DNA from: Gammaproteobacteria bacterium
Lineage (GTDB): Bacteria > Pseudomonadota > Gammaproteobacteria > Pseudomonadales > Azotimanducaceae
Assembly (NCBI GenBank): GCA_024640825.1
Contig: JAHEEG010000017.1
Coordinates: forward strand, 1 to 38,473
Direction of reading: 5' to 3'
DNA length: 38,473 nucleotides
Below, one piece after another: positions 27,434-35,857 of this stretch; the stretch's first letter is position 1; each line of letters begins with the position of its first letter. The notes under the pieces are model-generated. The model did not search any database. It saw only the letters and a list, made by a program, of their open reading frames with translations, and was not told the DNA's origin. A program made the translations under genes and the position numbers.

Positions 27434-28300
27434 ATGGCAGACGACAGCGTTTTTGAAGTCGAACCGCTACGGGCTACCTTTGGTGCGGTGGTGAGGGGCC
27501 GCAGGCTCGCGACCCTGGACCAAGTCGAATTTGCCGCCCTCTACGATCTCTGGCTCGAGCACGCCCTGCTGGTGTTTCCGGATCAGCACCTCAGTAACGA
27601 TGAGCAGGTGGCTTTCGCGCGTCGCTTTGGCGAGCTGGAGTTCGAACTCGCGCCCATCAGCAACGTCCGCAAAGATGGTTCGGTACGCGTGGAAGACGAC
27701 GGCGACGACGTGATCAAGATACTCAAAGGCAATATGGGTTGGCACAGCGACAGCACCTACATGCCGGTTCAGGCGAAAGGCGCCGTATTCACCGCCCATG
27801 TTGTGCCCGCGAAGGGTGGAGAAACCGGCTGGGCCGACATGCGCGCCGCGTACGACGCTCTGGATGACGAGAAGCGTGCCCAGGTTTCTGAGCTTGCCGC
27901 TTACCACTCTTTGTACTACAGCCAGTCCAAGCTGGGGCATACGCCGGCCGAAGGCAGCGACTACAGTGGCTACGGGTTCCACGGTCAGGAGCCGCCGCTG
28001 CGACCGCTGGTGAAAGTCCACCCCGAGACGGGACGTCCTGCGTTGCTGATCGGGCGGCATGCCTATGGCATCCCTGGCATGGCGCCGGAAGAATCCGAGC
28101 GGTTGCTGCAGGAGCTGGTGGATTCTGCCTGCCAGCCTCCGCGTGTCTACCATCACCATTGGCGACCGGGGGATGCAGTGCTGTGGGATAACCGCTGCCT
28201 GCTGCATCGAGCCTGCCCCTGGGACATGCGGGAGCCCCGCGTGATGTATCACGCCCGCATTGCCGGCGACGCCCCCACGGAATCTGCCGTCCCCGTCTGA
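27434..28300 (+). CDS. TauD/TfdA-family Fe(II)/2-oxoglutarate dioxygenase
   Basis: 288 residues with the facial triad of this family: His104 and Asp106 in WHSDSTYM and distal His258 in WDNRCLLHRA. The 2-oxoglutarate-binding Arg is in EPRVMYHARIAG. The N-terminal part has GAVVRG and FPDQHLSNDEQVAFARRFGE. Members hydroxylate or cleave substrates such as taurine, 2,4-D and other carboxylates, coupled to 2-oxoglutarate decarboxylation. AGGGAGA precedes the ATG. The operon position between an enone reductase and a Baeyer-Villiger-type monooxygenase suggests hydroxylation or ether cleavage of an organic ring or side chain. Confidence 0.92.
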   Translation: MADDSVFEVEPLRATFGAVVRGRRLATLDQVEFAALYDLWLEHALLVFPDQHLSNDEQVAFARRFGELEFELAPISNVRKDGSVRVEDDGDDVIKILKGNMGWHSDSTYMPVQAKGAVFTAHVVPAKGGETGWADMRAAYDALDDEKRAQVSELAAYHSLYYSQSKLGHTPAEGSDYSGYGFHGQEPPLRPLVKVHPETGRPALLIGRHAYGIPGMAPEESERLLQELVDSACQPPRVYHHHWRPGDAVLWDNRCLLHRACPWDMREPRVMYHARIAGDAPTESAVPV

Positions 28301-28385
28301 AACGCGGCGACTACATGCCTTTGACGGGACCTCGGGCGGAAAATCTGGAACAATGATCGGCTTTTCGTCGGAGACCTGTCCCGCC

Positions 28386-30215
28386 ATGGCTGCCAGCAAC
28401 CCCACCGGAACCGCGATAACCTCTGCCCGTAATCTGGGATTCGACCCCGACGCGCTGCGGGAAAAGTATCGTATCGAGCGGGACAAACGGCTGCGAGAGG
28501 ACGGCAACGATCAGTATCTCGAAGTCAGCGGCGATTTCTCCCGCTACATAGACGACCCCTACATCGAAGAGAAGATCGAGCGGGAGCCCCTTTTCGACGA
28601 GGTGGAGGTGGTGGTCATCGGCGGCGGCTTTGGTGGGCTGCTGGCAGGAGCGCGGCTGCGGGACGCCGGCGTGCAGAGCATTCGCGTCATCGAGAAGGGC
28701 GGTGATTTCGGTGGTACCTGGTATTGGAACCGTTATCCGGGCGCAGCCTGCGACATAGAGTCCTACGTTTATCTGCCGCTTCTCGAAGAAGTAGGCTACA
28801 TGCCAAAGCGGAAATATGCCGACGGCAAGGAAATTCTCTGGTATAGCCAGGAGATTGCCCGCAAGTACGATCTCTACAAAGACGCCTGTTTTCAGACCGA
28901 GGTAACCGCCCTGCGCTGGGATGAGCCCAGCGAGCGCTGGATCATCGAAACCAATCGAGGTGACGCCATGCGCGCGCGTTTCGTCGCCATGTCGAACGGG
29001 CCGCTGAATCGACCCAAGCTTCCGGGCATTCCCGGTATGGAAACCTACAAGGGTCATACCTTTCACACCAGCCGCTGGGATTACGAGTACACGGGCGGCA
29101 GCGCCGAGGGCGGGCTGATCGGCCTGCAGGATAAACGGGTCGCGATCATCGGCACCGGGGCTACCGCCGTTCAGTGCGTGCCGCACGTCGGCGCCAGTGC
29201 CAAGCAGCTCTACGTCTTCCAGCGCACGCCATCCTCCATCGATGTTCGTGCGGATCGACCAACCGATACCGAGTGGGCAGAGAGTCTGGAACCCGGCTGG
29301 CACCAGAGGCGCATGGACAACTTCAACGTCCTCACCTCGGGTGGTGTCGAGGAAGAGGATCTGGTCCAGGACGGCTGGACCGAGATCATCCGCAATCTGC
29401 TGTTTCTGGTTCGCAACGAGGACGAGCCGGATCTGTCACCCGATGCGCTGCTCAAGAAAGTGGAGCTGGCTGATTTTCAGAAGATGGAGCAGATTCGCGC
29501 CCGTGCTGAAGCGCTGGTGGAAGACCCTGAGACAGCGGAATCTCTGAAACCCTTCTACCGCCAGTTCTGCAAGCGGCCCTGCTTTCATGACGACTACCTG
29601 CCCACTTTCAACCGCCCCAACGTGACTCTGGTGGATACCCAGGGTCGGGGGGTAGAGCGGATCACCGAGAAGGGGGTGGTAGCCAACGGCAAGGAATACG
29701 AAGTGGATTGCATCATCTTCGGCACCGGCTTCGAGGTAGGCACCGCCTATTCCCGCCGCTGCGGCTACGAGACCTATGGCCGGGACGGCGTCAGCCTGTC
29801 AGAAAAGTGGCAGGACGGCATGCGCACGCTGCACGGCATGCACGCGCACGGCTTCCCCAACTGCTTCATCATGGGGTCCATGGGTCAGTCTGGTTTTACC
29901 GCCAACTACCCCCACGCTCTGAACGAGCAGAGCAAGCACATCGCCTACATCGTCGACCAGTGCCTTCAGGGCAATCAGCACCTCGTCGAAGCCACCGAGG
30001 AGGCAGAGAGCGAGTGGGTAGATGCCATCGTCCAGTACGCACGGCTGAACGAGAAGTTTCTCGCCGATTGCACGCCCGGGTATTACAACAACGAAGGCAA
30101 ACCCCAGGACCGGTCGATGCAGAATGCCAACTATGGTCTCGGGCCGGTAGCGTTCTACAAGCTGCTGGAAGACTGGCGGGAAGAAGGCCAGATGCGTGGC
30201 TTGAAGGTGAGCTGA
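28386..30215 (+). CDS. FAD-dependent Baeyer-Villiger-type monooxygenase
   Basis: About 609 residues. The FAD-binding Rossmann motif GGGFGG is at about 79-84, preceded by EVEVVVI. GTWYWNRYPGAACDIES is the conserved Baeyer-Villiger loop, YKGHTFHTSRWD (about 221-232) fits the FxGxxxHxxxW(P/D) fingerprint with Tyr for Phe, and an NADP motif follows in VAIIGTGATAVQCV. The family converts ketones to esters or lactones with NADPH and O2. The N-terminal extension of about 70 residues before the first Rossmann fold is seen in several steroid/terpenoid-type members. I use the ATG at 28386; 28353 is possible. The gene follows the dioxygenase by 85 bases and converges with the CoA-transferase gene. Confidence 0.92.
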   Translation: MAASNPTGTAITSARNLGFDPDALREKYRIERDKRLREDGNDQYLEVSGDFSRYIDDPYIEEKIEREPLFDEVEVVVIGGGFGGLLAGARLRDAGVQSIRVIEKGGDFGGTWYWNRYPGAACDIESYVYLPLLEEVGYMPKRKYADGKEILWYSQEIARKYDLYKDACFQTEVTALRWDEPSERWIIETNRGDAMRARFVAMSNGPLNRPKLPGIPGMETYKGHTFHTSRWDYEYTGGSAEGGLIGLQDKRVAIIGTGATAVQCVPHVGASAKQLYVFQRTPSSIDVRADRPTDTEWAESLEPGWHQRRMDNFNVLTSGGVEEEDLVQDGWTEIIRNLLFLVRNEDEPDLSPDALLKKVELADFQKMEQIRARAEALVEDPETAESLKPFYRQFCKRPCFHDDYLPTFNRPNVTLVDTQGRGVERITEKGVVANGKEYEVDCIIFGTGFEVGTAYSRRCGYETYGRDGVSLSEKWQDGMRTLHGMHAHGFPNCFIMGSMGQSGFTANYPHALNEQSKHIAYIVDQCLQGNQHLVEATEEAESEWVDAIVQYARLNEKFLADCTPGYYNNEGKPQDRSMQNANYGLGPVAFYKLLEDWREEGQMRGLKVS

Positions 30216-30230
30216 TCTGGTCGTTAACCT

Positions 30231-32327
30231 TCAGGTCGCGGGCATGAAGCTTTCCACCTCTGCGGCGCTATAGCCCAGCTCCTGCAGAATCGCTCCGGTG
30301 TGCTCGCCGACGCTGCAGGCGCCGCGTAGCGCCTGGCCCGGCGCTACGATCAGCGGGCCGTGGCGCAGGTAGCGACCCCACTCCGCATGCGCAGCCTCGG
30401 TAACCAGTCCTGCTTCTCTGGCTTCGGGGCTCGTTAGAAATTCCGCGATGGTGCGCTGCGCGGCCGCCTGATGTGCGCCCATCTGAAATACCCAGCGGTC
30501 TCCTGCCTGCTTCAGCTCGTAGCCATCGAAGCCGGTCTGGTCGCGGCGCGGGCTGGGTCTTTCCGGCTTGCCGGGATAGCGCAGGAAATCGTCGAAATTC
30601 GCGTAGGCGTTGGCGCAGAACATGTCCACGGATACGGCCTGGCCGACGCCGTGTCGCTCCCGCGCCATCAGCGCCAGGAGCACGGCCGTGGCGGTGACCA
30701 TGGAGGTGTTCGGATCGGGATTTACCTCGTTGGCTCGGAACAGCTTGCGCGCCCAGTCTCGCAGCTCTTCGTCCTGCAGCTGCTCAGCGGGGGGCTCGCC
30801 ACCAAGCTGGTAGAACACGCCGCCCATGGCCGCGCCGGGAATGGGATGGGTAGACGGGCGCCTGGCGCCCGGCCCGTCCGGTCCGTAGCCGGATACCGCG
30901 ACGTGGATGATGTCGGGCCGCTGCAACCGCGCGGCGGCGTAGTCGATGCCCAGCTTCTCTGGAACACCCTGGCGGAAGTTGTGCACCAGTACGTCGGCAC
31001 TTCTGATCAGGCGTTGCGCAGCCTCACGACCGGCGTCGGTCTTCAGATCCAGGGTGATGCTCTCTTTCCCTGTGTTTACTCGCGCCGCTCCCAGGCCGTC
31101 GAGCATGCCGCGGAAAGGATCGCCCCCCGGCGTCTCGACTTTGATTACCCGAGCGCCGAGATCGGCCAGTACCGAGCAGCCAAGCGGGGCTGCGATGATG
31201 GTGGCAAACTCGACCACGGTGATGCCTTCCAGCAGCGTGCCCCTGCTTGGTGCGGCAGGTTTCCCGGTAAAACCACTGGGTGGCTGGGTTTGCGGAAGCG
31301 CGAACTCGCCGGGCTCTGGCACTGTAAATGCGACGCGGCCAGGGGTTGCGGACAGTCGCGCAACCACGCCGAGCTGACTCACCGACCCCTGAGTCACCAC
31401 GTGCCCGTTGGCCGTGACATCGGCATCGTTCAGGGCTTCCTGGGTGCTCTGATACCGATGCGCGACGATGCTGCCGTTGGCGAGGAAACGCTGCATCCAT
31501 TCGTCCGATGTACGGGTCTGCATGTGGGTGAGCAGCCGCGCACGGAACGCTTCCTCGTCTTCGGCCTCGTCCCAAGCGAGGCCGACTTCGTCGAGAAACG
31601 TCTGCAGCAGATGCGGCAGCAGATTGCCGAGCTGCAGCCAGCGGCCGTCCGCGCACTGCACCGGGTGGTAGTTGATGGTCGGCATGATGGCGGCCGGGTT
31701 TGCGATCGGCGGCAGAGCCACGCCGCGGTCGCGCAGCTGACTGCCGATGAGCTGGACCATATCGTAAGCAAGCAGCGCACGCTCCAGGCTGACCGATACC
31801 GTGGCGCCGTGCCCGCCGCGCGCCCGCCGGAACAGGGCGGCGAGGGTTGCGCTCGCGGCCATCTGGGCGCAGGCGTGCACGCCGACCATGACCGCTGAAT
31901 AACCGGGACCCTTGCGGTTGGCGATGCCGGCAAAGGTCTGCATGCGTCCCACGTGCGCGGCGACCAGGCCTTCGTAGCCGGGCAGATCGCTACGGGTCTC
32001 GAACCCGCGTATCCGGCACAGTACCGGACCGCTTGGCAAAGTCAGGCGGTTGAGGTCTGCATCGTTCAGGGTCGTGACAACGGCATCCGCCTCAGTGGCG
32101 ATAAGGCGGCGCAATCGGTCGGTGGCGTTCGGGTCTTTCAGGTCCACGCTTGCCGCGCGCTTACCTCGCAGCCACATTTGCGAGCAGGGCATGGCGCGGA
32201 ACGGATCTCCGCCGGGGGGTTCTACGCGAATGACCCGGGCGCCAAAATCTCCCAGCATCATGGTGGCCAGGCCGGAAACCGGTCCGATGCCCAGCTCGAC
32301 GATAGTCAGTCCGTCCAGCGCCTGCAT
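30231..32327 (-). CDS. fused two-domain CaiB/BaiF-type (class III) CoA-transferase
   Basis: About 698 residues from the ATG at 32327 (MQALDGLTIVELG), carrying two tandem class III CoA-transferase domains (about 1-360 and 365-698). Each starts with a CoA-binding block: GDFGARVIRVEPPGGDPFRA, and ADLGARVIKVETPGGDPFRG. The usual enzyme is an interlinked homodimer, so the fusion supplies both chains in one. By eye, the position of the CoA-accepting catalytic Asp holds Glu119 (GYEGLVAAHVG) in the first half and His494 (RPSTHPIPGAAMGG) in the second, so the chemistry needs checking. It likely activates an organic acid to its CoA thioester in the neighbouring catabolic route. It converges with the monooxygenase gene; the start may be coupled to a 19-codon leader. 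Confidence 0.87.
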   Translation of the reverse strand: MQALDGLTIVELGIGPVSGLATMMLGDFGARVIRVEPPGGDPFRAMPCSQMWLRGKRAASVDLKDPNATDRLRRLIATEADAVVTTLNDADLNRLTLPSGPVLCRIRGFETRSDLPGYEGLVAAHVGRMQTFAGIANRKGPGYSAVMVGVHACAQMAASATLAALFRRARGGHGATVSVSLERALLAYDMVQLIGSQLRDRGVALPPIANPAAIMPTINYHPVQCADGRWLQLGNLLPHLLQTFLDEVGLAWDEAEDEEAFRARLLTHMQTRTSDEWMQRFLANGSIVAHRYQSTQEALNDADVTANGHVVTQGSVSQLGVVARLSATPGRVAFTVPEPGEFALPQTQPPSGFTGKPAAPSRGTLLEGITVVEFATIIAAPLGCSVLADLGARVIKVETPGGDPFRGMLDGLGAARVNTGKESITLDLKTDAGREAAQRLIRSADVLVHNFRQGVPEKLGIDYAAARLQRPDIIHVAVSGYGPDGPGARRPSTHPIPGAAMGGVFYQLGGEPPAEQLQDEELRDWARKLFRANEVNPDPNTSMVTATAVLLALMARERHGVGQAVSVDMFCANAYANFDDFLRYPGKPERPSPRRDQTGFDGYELKQAGDRWVFQMGAHQAAAQRTIAEFLTSPEAREAGLVTEAAHAEWGRYLRHGPLIVAPGQALRGACSVGEHTGAILQELGYSAAEVESFMPAT

Positions 32328-32386
32328 CAGCTTGTCGGCGGTCGTCGGTTTGTCGTCAATGTCTTGCGTGGCTGCGAGCGTTTCAT
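32327..32386 (-). other. 19-codon leader ORF overlapping the CoA-transferase start
   Basis: An ATG at 32386-32384 with a strong GGGGAGGA four bases upstream reads 19 codons (MKRSQPRKTLTTNRRPPTS). It stops at a TGA whose last bases overlap the CoA-transferase ATG (TGATG). The strong ribosome site serves this short frame, and the transferase ATG itself has none, which suggests translational coupling. The alternative is that the transferase begins at a TTG at 32390, directly abutting GGAGGA. Confidence 0.4.
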
Positions 32387-32483
32387 CCAATCCTCCCCGT
32401 CTCGCGACTATAGCCGCATCTGTGGCTCCTGCCGAGGGCAGTTGGGTTAGACTGTCAACCTTTAACGTCCTGCCCGGAGCTTT

Positions 32484-33818
32484 ATGAGCACAGATAGCGG
32501 ATCCTGGTTGGCAGAGCATCAGATCGAAGAGGTGGAAGCCATCGTTCCGGACATGGCCGGAGTTCCGCGCGGCAAGTTCTTCCCGGCGAAAAAGTTTCTC
32601 AAGCACAACCTGCGTCTACCCGAGTCCGTATTTCTCCAGGGGGTCACCGGCGACTACGGCGAAGTGCCAGGGGATCTTTACGACGTCGATCCGGATCTGG
32701 TGTTGGAGCCGGACTACAACACCCTGCGCATCGTTCCCTGGACCAACGAGCCGACGGCCAGCGTCATCGTCGACTGTTGTCGTCAGGACGGCTCGCCGCT
32801 GGAGCACGCACCGCGCCAGGTGTTGAAACGGATCCTGCAGCTCTACGCCGTCAGGGGCTGGAAACCGATCATCGCGCCGGAGGTAGAGTTTTATCTGGTG
32901 CAGCAGAACAAGGACCCCGACTACCCGCTGGAAGCGCCTGTGGGTCGTGCCGGCCGTCAGGAGACCTCGGGTCGAATGTACAGCATTGAGGCGGTGAACG
33001 AGTTCGATCCCATCATCGAGGACATTTACGACTACTGTGAGGCCATGGAGATCGACGCGGACTCACTGTCTCATGAAGACGGCGCCGGGCAGTTGGAAAT
33101 CAATTTCCTGCACGGCGATCCGCTGGAGTTGGCGGATCAGGTGTTTCTGTTCAAACGGGTGGCGCGGGAGGCGGCTTTCAAGCACGGCATCTACGCTACC
33201 TTTATGGCCAAGCCCATGGAAGGGCAGCCGGGCAGCGCGCTGCACCTGCACCAGAGCGTCGTTGATGCCAAGACCGGGAGGAATCTGTTCTCTAGAGAAG
33301 ACGGGTCGGACAGCCCTCTGTTCCGCTCGTTCATCGCCGGCCTGCAGAGGTATGTGCCCGACGCGCTGATGATCTTCGGACCTTACGTCAACTCCTACCG
33401 GCGCTTTACCCGCTATCTGGCGGCGCCGATTAACGTGCAGTGGGGCTACGACAACCGTACCGTGGGCTTTCGAGTCCCTCGCGCGGATGTGGACAACCGG
33501 CGCGTGGAAAATCGCATTCCAGGCGCCGATGTGAACCCATATCTGGCCATTGCAGCATCTCTCGCCTGCGGCTACATGGGCATGGTCGAGAATCTCGAGC
33601 CGAGCCAGCCGCTAGCGGGAAGCGCTTACCGGATGGAGCAGGGGCTCGCCCGCGACCTGTTCGCCGCGCTTGATCTCCTCGAGGCGTGCGAGCCTCTCTA
33701 CGACATCTTCGGTCGCGAGTTCGTTGACCTTTACTGCGCCATCAAGCGGGTGGAACACGAAACTTACTTCCAGGTCATCAGCCCCTGGGAGCGGGAGCAC
33801 CTGCTGTTGAACGTCTAG
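32484..33818 (+). CDS. puuA: glutamine-synthetase-family ligase, gamma-glutamylpolyamine synthetase-like
   Basis: 444 residues of the GS fold. Metal and ATP/glutamate motifs: PEVEFYLVQQNKDPD, SHEDGAGQLEINFLHGD, FMAKPMEGQPGSALHLHQS, then NRTVGFRVPRAD and RRVENRIPGADVNPYLA. It lacks the adenylylation-loop Tyr segment of GlnA and best fits the PuuA branch, which ligates glutamate to putrescine or related amines using ATP. No puuB, puuC or puuD lies nearby, so the true amine is uncertain (ethanolamine- and alkylamine-type relatives exist). It is divergent from the CoA-transferase with about 100-150 bases between starts. Confidence 0.85.
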   Translation: MSTDSGSWLAEHQIEEVEAIVPDMAGVPRGKFFPAKKFLKHNLRLPESVFLQGVTGDYGEVPGDLYDVDPDLVLEPDYNTLRIVPWTNEPTASVIVDCCRQDGSPLEHAPRQVLKRILQLYAVRGWKPIIAPEVEFYLVQQNKDPDYPLEAPVGRAGRQETSGRMYSIEAVNEFDPIIEDIYDYCEAMEIDADSLSHEDGAGQLEINFLHGDPLELADQVFLFKRVAREAAFKHGIYATFMAKPMEGQPGSALHLHQSVVDAKTGRNLFSREDGSDSPLFRSFIAGLQRYVPDALMIFGPYVNSYRRFTRYLAAPINVQWGYDNRTVGFRVPRADVDNRRVENRIPGADVNPYLAIAASLACGYMGMVENLEPSQPLAGSAYRMEQGLARDLFAALDLLEACEPLYDIFGREFVDLYCAIKRVEHETYFQVISPWEREHLLLNV

Positions 33819-33855
33819 TCGCTTGTCGGCCAATCGGCGGTCGGCAGCGTCGCGC

Positions 33856-34404
33856 TCAGGTTTCTGCCAATGCTTGCTCGATGGCTTCTACCAGCTTCGG
33901 CGCGTCCGGCGTGGTGTCCGGGGCGAATCGGCGAACTACTTTCCCCGCCCGATTAATCAGGAATTTCTCGAAGTTCCAGACGACCTCCGGTTTCCGGGTG
34001 GGTTCCATCTTGTGGCCTCGAAGCATGGTTTCCATGCCGTCCCGGTCCTCGGTTTCAGGTTGCTCGGATATAAGATGCTGATACAGCGGGTGCTTGTTGG
34101 ATCCGGTCACCGGGATCTTGCTGTACATGGGGAATTGAACGCCGAATTTGGTGCTGCAGAATTCCTGAATTTCCTCGTTGCTGCCCGGTTCCTGGGCGCC
34201 GAAATCGTTGGCCGGAAAGCCGAGAACAGAGAATTTCCGGTCGCGAAACTTTTCGTGCAGCTTTTCCAGGCCTTCGTACTGCGGCGTCAGTCCGCACTGT
34301 GATGCCACGTTGACGACCAGCAGCACTTCTCCCGCGTGCTCGCCCAGGGTCGCGTCCGTGCCATCTATCTTCTGCACCGGGATGTCGTACAAAGTTCCGC
34401 TCAT
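33856..34404 (-). CDS. glutathione peroxidase family (Cys-type thiol peroxidase)
   Basis: 182 residues from the ATG at 34404 (MSGTLYDIPVQKIDG), with GGAG eight bases upstream. The peroxidatic Cys37 lies in NVASQCGLTPQYEGLE, Gln71 in GFPANDFGAQEPG, and Trp143-Asn144 in VVWNFEKFLI. Together they make the catalytic tetrad. Cys83 in QEFCSTKFG is a candidate resolving Cys, so it may use thioredoxin rather than glutathione. No signal peptide is seen, so it should act in the cytoplasm, reducing hydroperoxides including lipid peroxides. It converges with the puuA-like gene and is divergent from the DUF4197 gene. Confidence 0.92.
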   Translation of the reverse strand: MSGTLYDIPVQKIDGTDATLGEHAGEVLLVVNVASQCGLTPQYEGLEKLHEKFRDRKFSVLGFPANDFGAQEPGSNEEIQEFCSTKFGVQFPMYSKIPVTGSNKHPLYQHLISEQPETEDRDGMETMLRGHKMEPTRKPEVVWNFEKFLINRAGKVVRRFAPDTTPDAPKLVEAIEQALAET

Positions 34405-34511
34405 GATCCTGTCTCCTGTTCTGGTTGCGGTCCAATTCAAGCCTCGCTTGATCAGAGGCATGGGTTGGTCATGCTACTGCATTGCACGCCAGCAGGCATG
34501 CGGCTTAACCA

Positions 34512-34539
34512 TTGACTGCCGGTAGCCTCAGGGTATTTG
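34512..34539 (+). promoter_or_regulatory. candidate promoter of the DUF4197/VOC unit
   Basis: TTGACT (34512-34517) and TATTTG (34534-34539) are 16 bases apart. The -35 is good and the -10 weak. The position would give a very short leader before the ATG at 34557 or 34563, and no Shine-Dalgarno sequence is seen there. Confidence 0.33.
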
Positions 34540-34556
34540 ATGGGGCGTTTCTGAAA

Positions 34557-35336
34557 ATGTTCATGAGGTATACCGCCGTGGATCGGAATACCCGTCGTCT
34601 GCCGAAGCCTAGTAGCGCTGTCCTGATCGCCGTCTGTCTGCTGGGTGGGATCGTCCCGGGCGAAGCGGCGGCAGGATGGCTCGACAAAATGAAGCAGGCG
34701 CTGGAGGGTTCGGAGCCCTCGGGAGCACTGGGAACCGAAGAAATCGGTCGCGGTCTCAAGGAGGCGCTGCAGGTCGGTACCGGAAACGTCGTCGCCAGGC
34801 TGGGAAAGACCGGCGGCTTCGATCTAGATCCCCAGATTCACATTCCCCTGCCCAGTGAGCTCGACGGGGTGAGAAAGATGCTGGCCGGCGTTGGCATGGA
34901 TGCGACGCTTACCGATCTCGAGCAGCGGCTCAATCGCGCTGCCGAGATTGCGACGCCGAAAGCGAAATCTCTGTTCCTCAATGCGATTCAGGACATGACC
35001 CTTGACGACGTCATGGGCATCTACAACGGCCCCGATGACGCGGCCACTGCGTACTTTCGCGCAAAGATGTCCGACACCCTGGTCGGCGAGATGACGCCGG
35101 TCGTCGATGAAAGTCTCGGAGAAGCCGGCGCCGTTCAGGTCTACGATGCGGTCATGGACCAGTATCGGCAACTTCCCTTCGTGCCTGAGGTCGAGGCTGA
35201 CCTCAGCGACTACGTCGTTGATAAGGGCGTGGACGGAATTTTCTATTACCTGGCGAAGGAGGAGGCCGCCATCCGGGAAAACCCGGCGAAACGAACCACC
35301 GATTTGCTGAAGCAGGTGTTCGGCAACGGAGATTAA
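34557..35336 (+). CDS. DUF4197 family exported protein
   Basis: About 259 residues from 34557 (the ATG at 34563 is equally possible). A Sec-type signal peptide runs to about residue 39 (SAVLIAVCLLGGIVPGEAAA), then the mature part begins GWLDKMKQALEG. The remainder matches DUF4197: GLKEALQVGTGNVVARLGKT, QIHIPLPSELDGVR, LNRAAEIATPKAKSLFLNAI, the MTLDDVMGIYNGPDDAATAY segment with FRAK, and a mostly helical tail. The function of this family is unknown; the product should be periplasmic. The next gene starts 32 bases on, so they may form an operon. Confidence 0.85.
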   Translation: MFMRYTAVDRNTRRLPKPSSAVLIAVCLLGGIVPGEAAAGWLDKMKQALEGSEPSGALGTEEIGRGLKEALQVGTGNVVARLGKTGGFDLDPQIHIPLPSELDGVRKMLAGVGMDATLTDLEQRLNRAAEIATPKAKSLFLNAIQDMTLDDVMGIYNGPDDAATAYFRAKMSDTLVGEMTPVVDESLGEAGAVQVYDAVMDQYRQLPFVPEVEADLSDYVVDKGVDGIFYYLAKEEAAIRENPAKRTTDLLKQVFGNGD

Positions 35337-35368
35337 TTAGGGTGCTTTCAGCGTAGAGGAGTGGGTTC

Positions 35369-35848
35369 ATGCGGTTAATGGTAATAAGAGCCTTTTGCAG
35401 TCTGGGTCTGGCTTTTGCGGCAACATTCGCGGGGGCCGAACCTGGGGCTCCGGCGCTCACGAGTGCGCCTGCAGCCAACTACCTTGGCGCTATGGGGATC
35501 GGCGTCAGCGATCTGCAGCGTTCGACGAGCTTTTACACGGAGGTGCTCGGACTCGAGGTCATGCGTACTTATGAGCTGGGATACATCGAGGAAATCGTTC
35601 TCGGCTGGCCCGACAGCCCCGGCGCGGTCGTCGTGTTGATGCACTGGCCCGACCAACCTCGCCGCTACGACGGCAACGACGTCAAGCTCGTATTCTATGT
35701 GGACGATCCAGCGACAGTCATAGCGCGCATCCGCGAGCGGGGCGGCCGCATCGACCGCGAAGCAACGCCTCATGAAGCGGTCGACGGTGCTATCGTCGGC
35801 CTGGGTCGAGACCCCGACAACTACGTCGTCGAAGTGTTGGAGCGCTGA
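35369..35848 (+). CDS. exported glyoxalase/VOC-domain protein
   Basis: 159 residues. A signal peptide (MRLMVIRAFCSLGLAFAATF, then AGA) should be cleaved near residue 23. A single vicinal-oxygen-chelate domain follows from about 38 (MGIGVSDLQRSTSFYTEVLG) to the C-terminus (IVGLGRDPDNYVVEVLE, carrying the Glu metal ligand). The first-strand His of typical glyoxalase I is replaced by Gly/Ile (MGIGVSDL), so metal binding may be altered. GAGGAG lies eight bases before the ATG. VOC proteins are usually cytoplasmic; export to the periplasm is unusual. It lies 32 bases after the DUF4197 gene. Confidence 0.85.
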   Translation: MRLMVIRAFCSLGLAFAATFAGAEPGAPALTSAPAANYLGAMGIGVSDLQRSTSFYTEVLGLEVMRTYELGYIEEIVLGWPDSPGAVVVLMHWPDQPRRYDGNDVKLVFYVDDPATVIARIRERGGRIDREATPHEAVDGAIVGLGRDPDNYVVEVLER

Positions 35849-35857
35849 GAGGGCCGA

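Noticed and set aside
30471-31898. 475-codon plus-strand frame opposite the CoA-transferase
   Set aside because: It lies wholly inside a well-supported gene on the other strand and has no recognisable domain.
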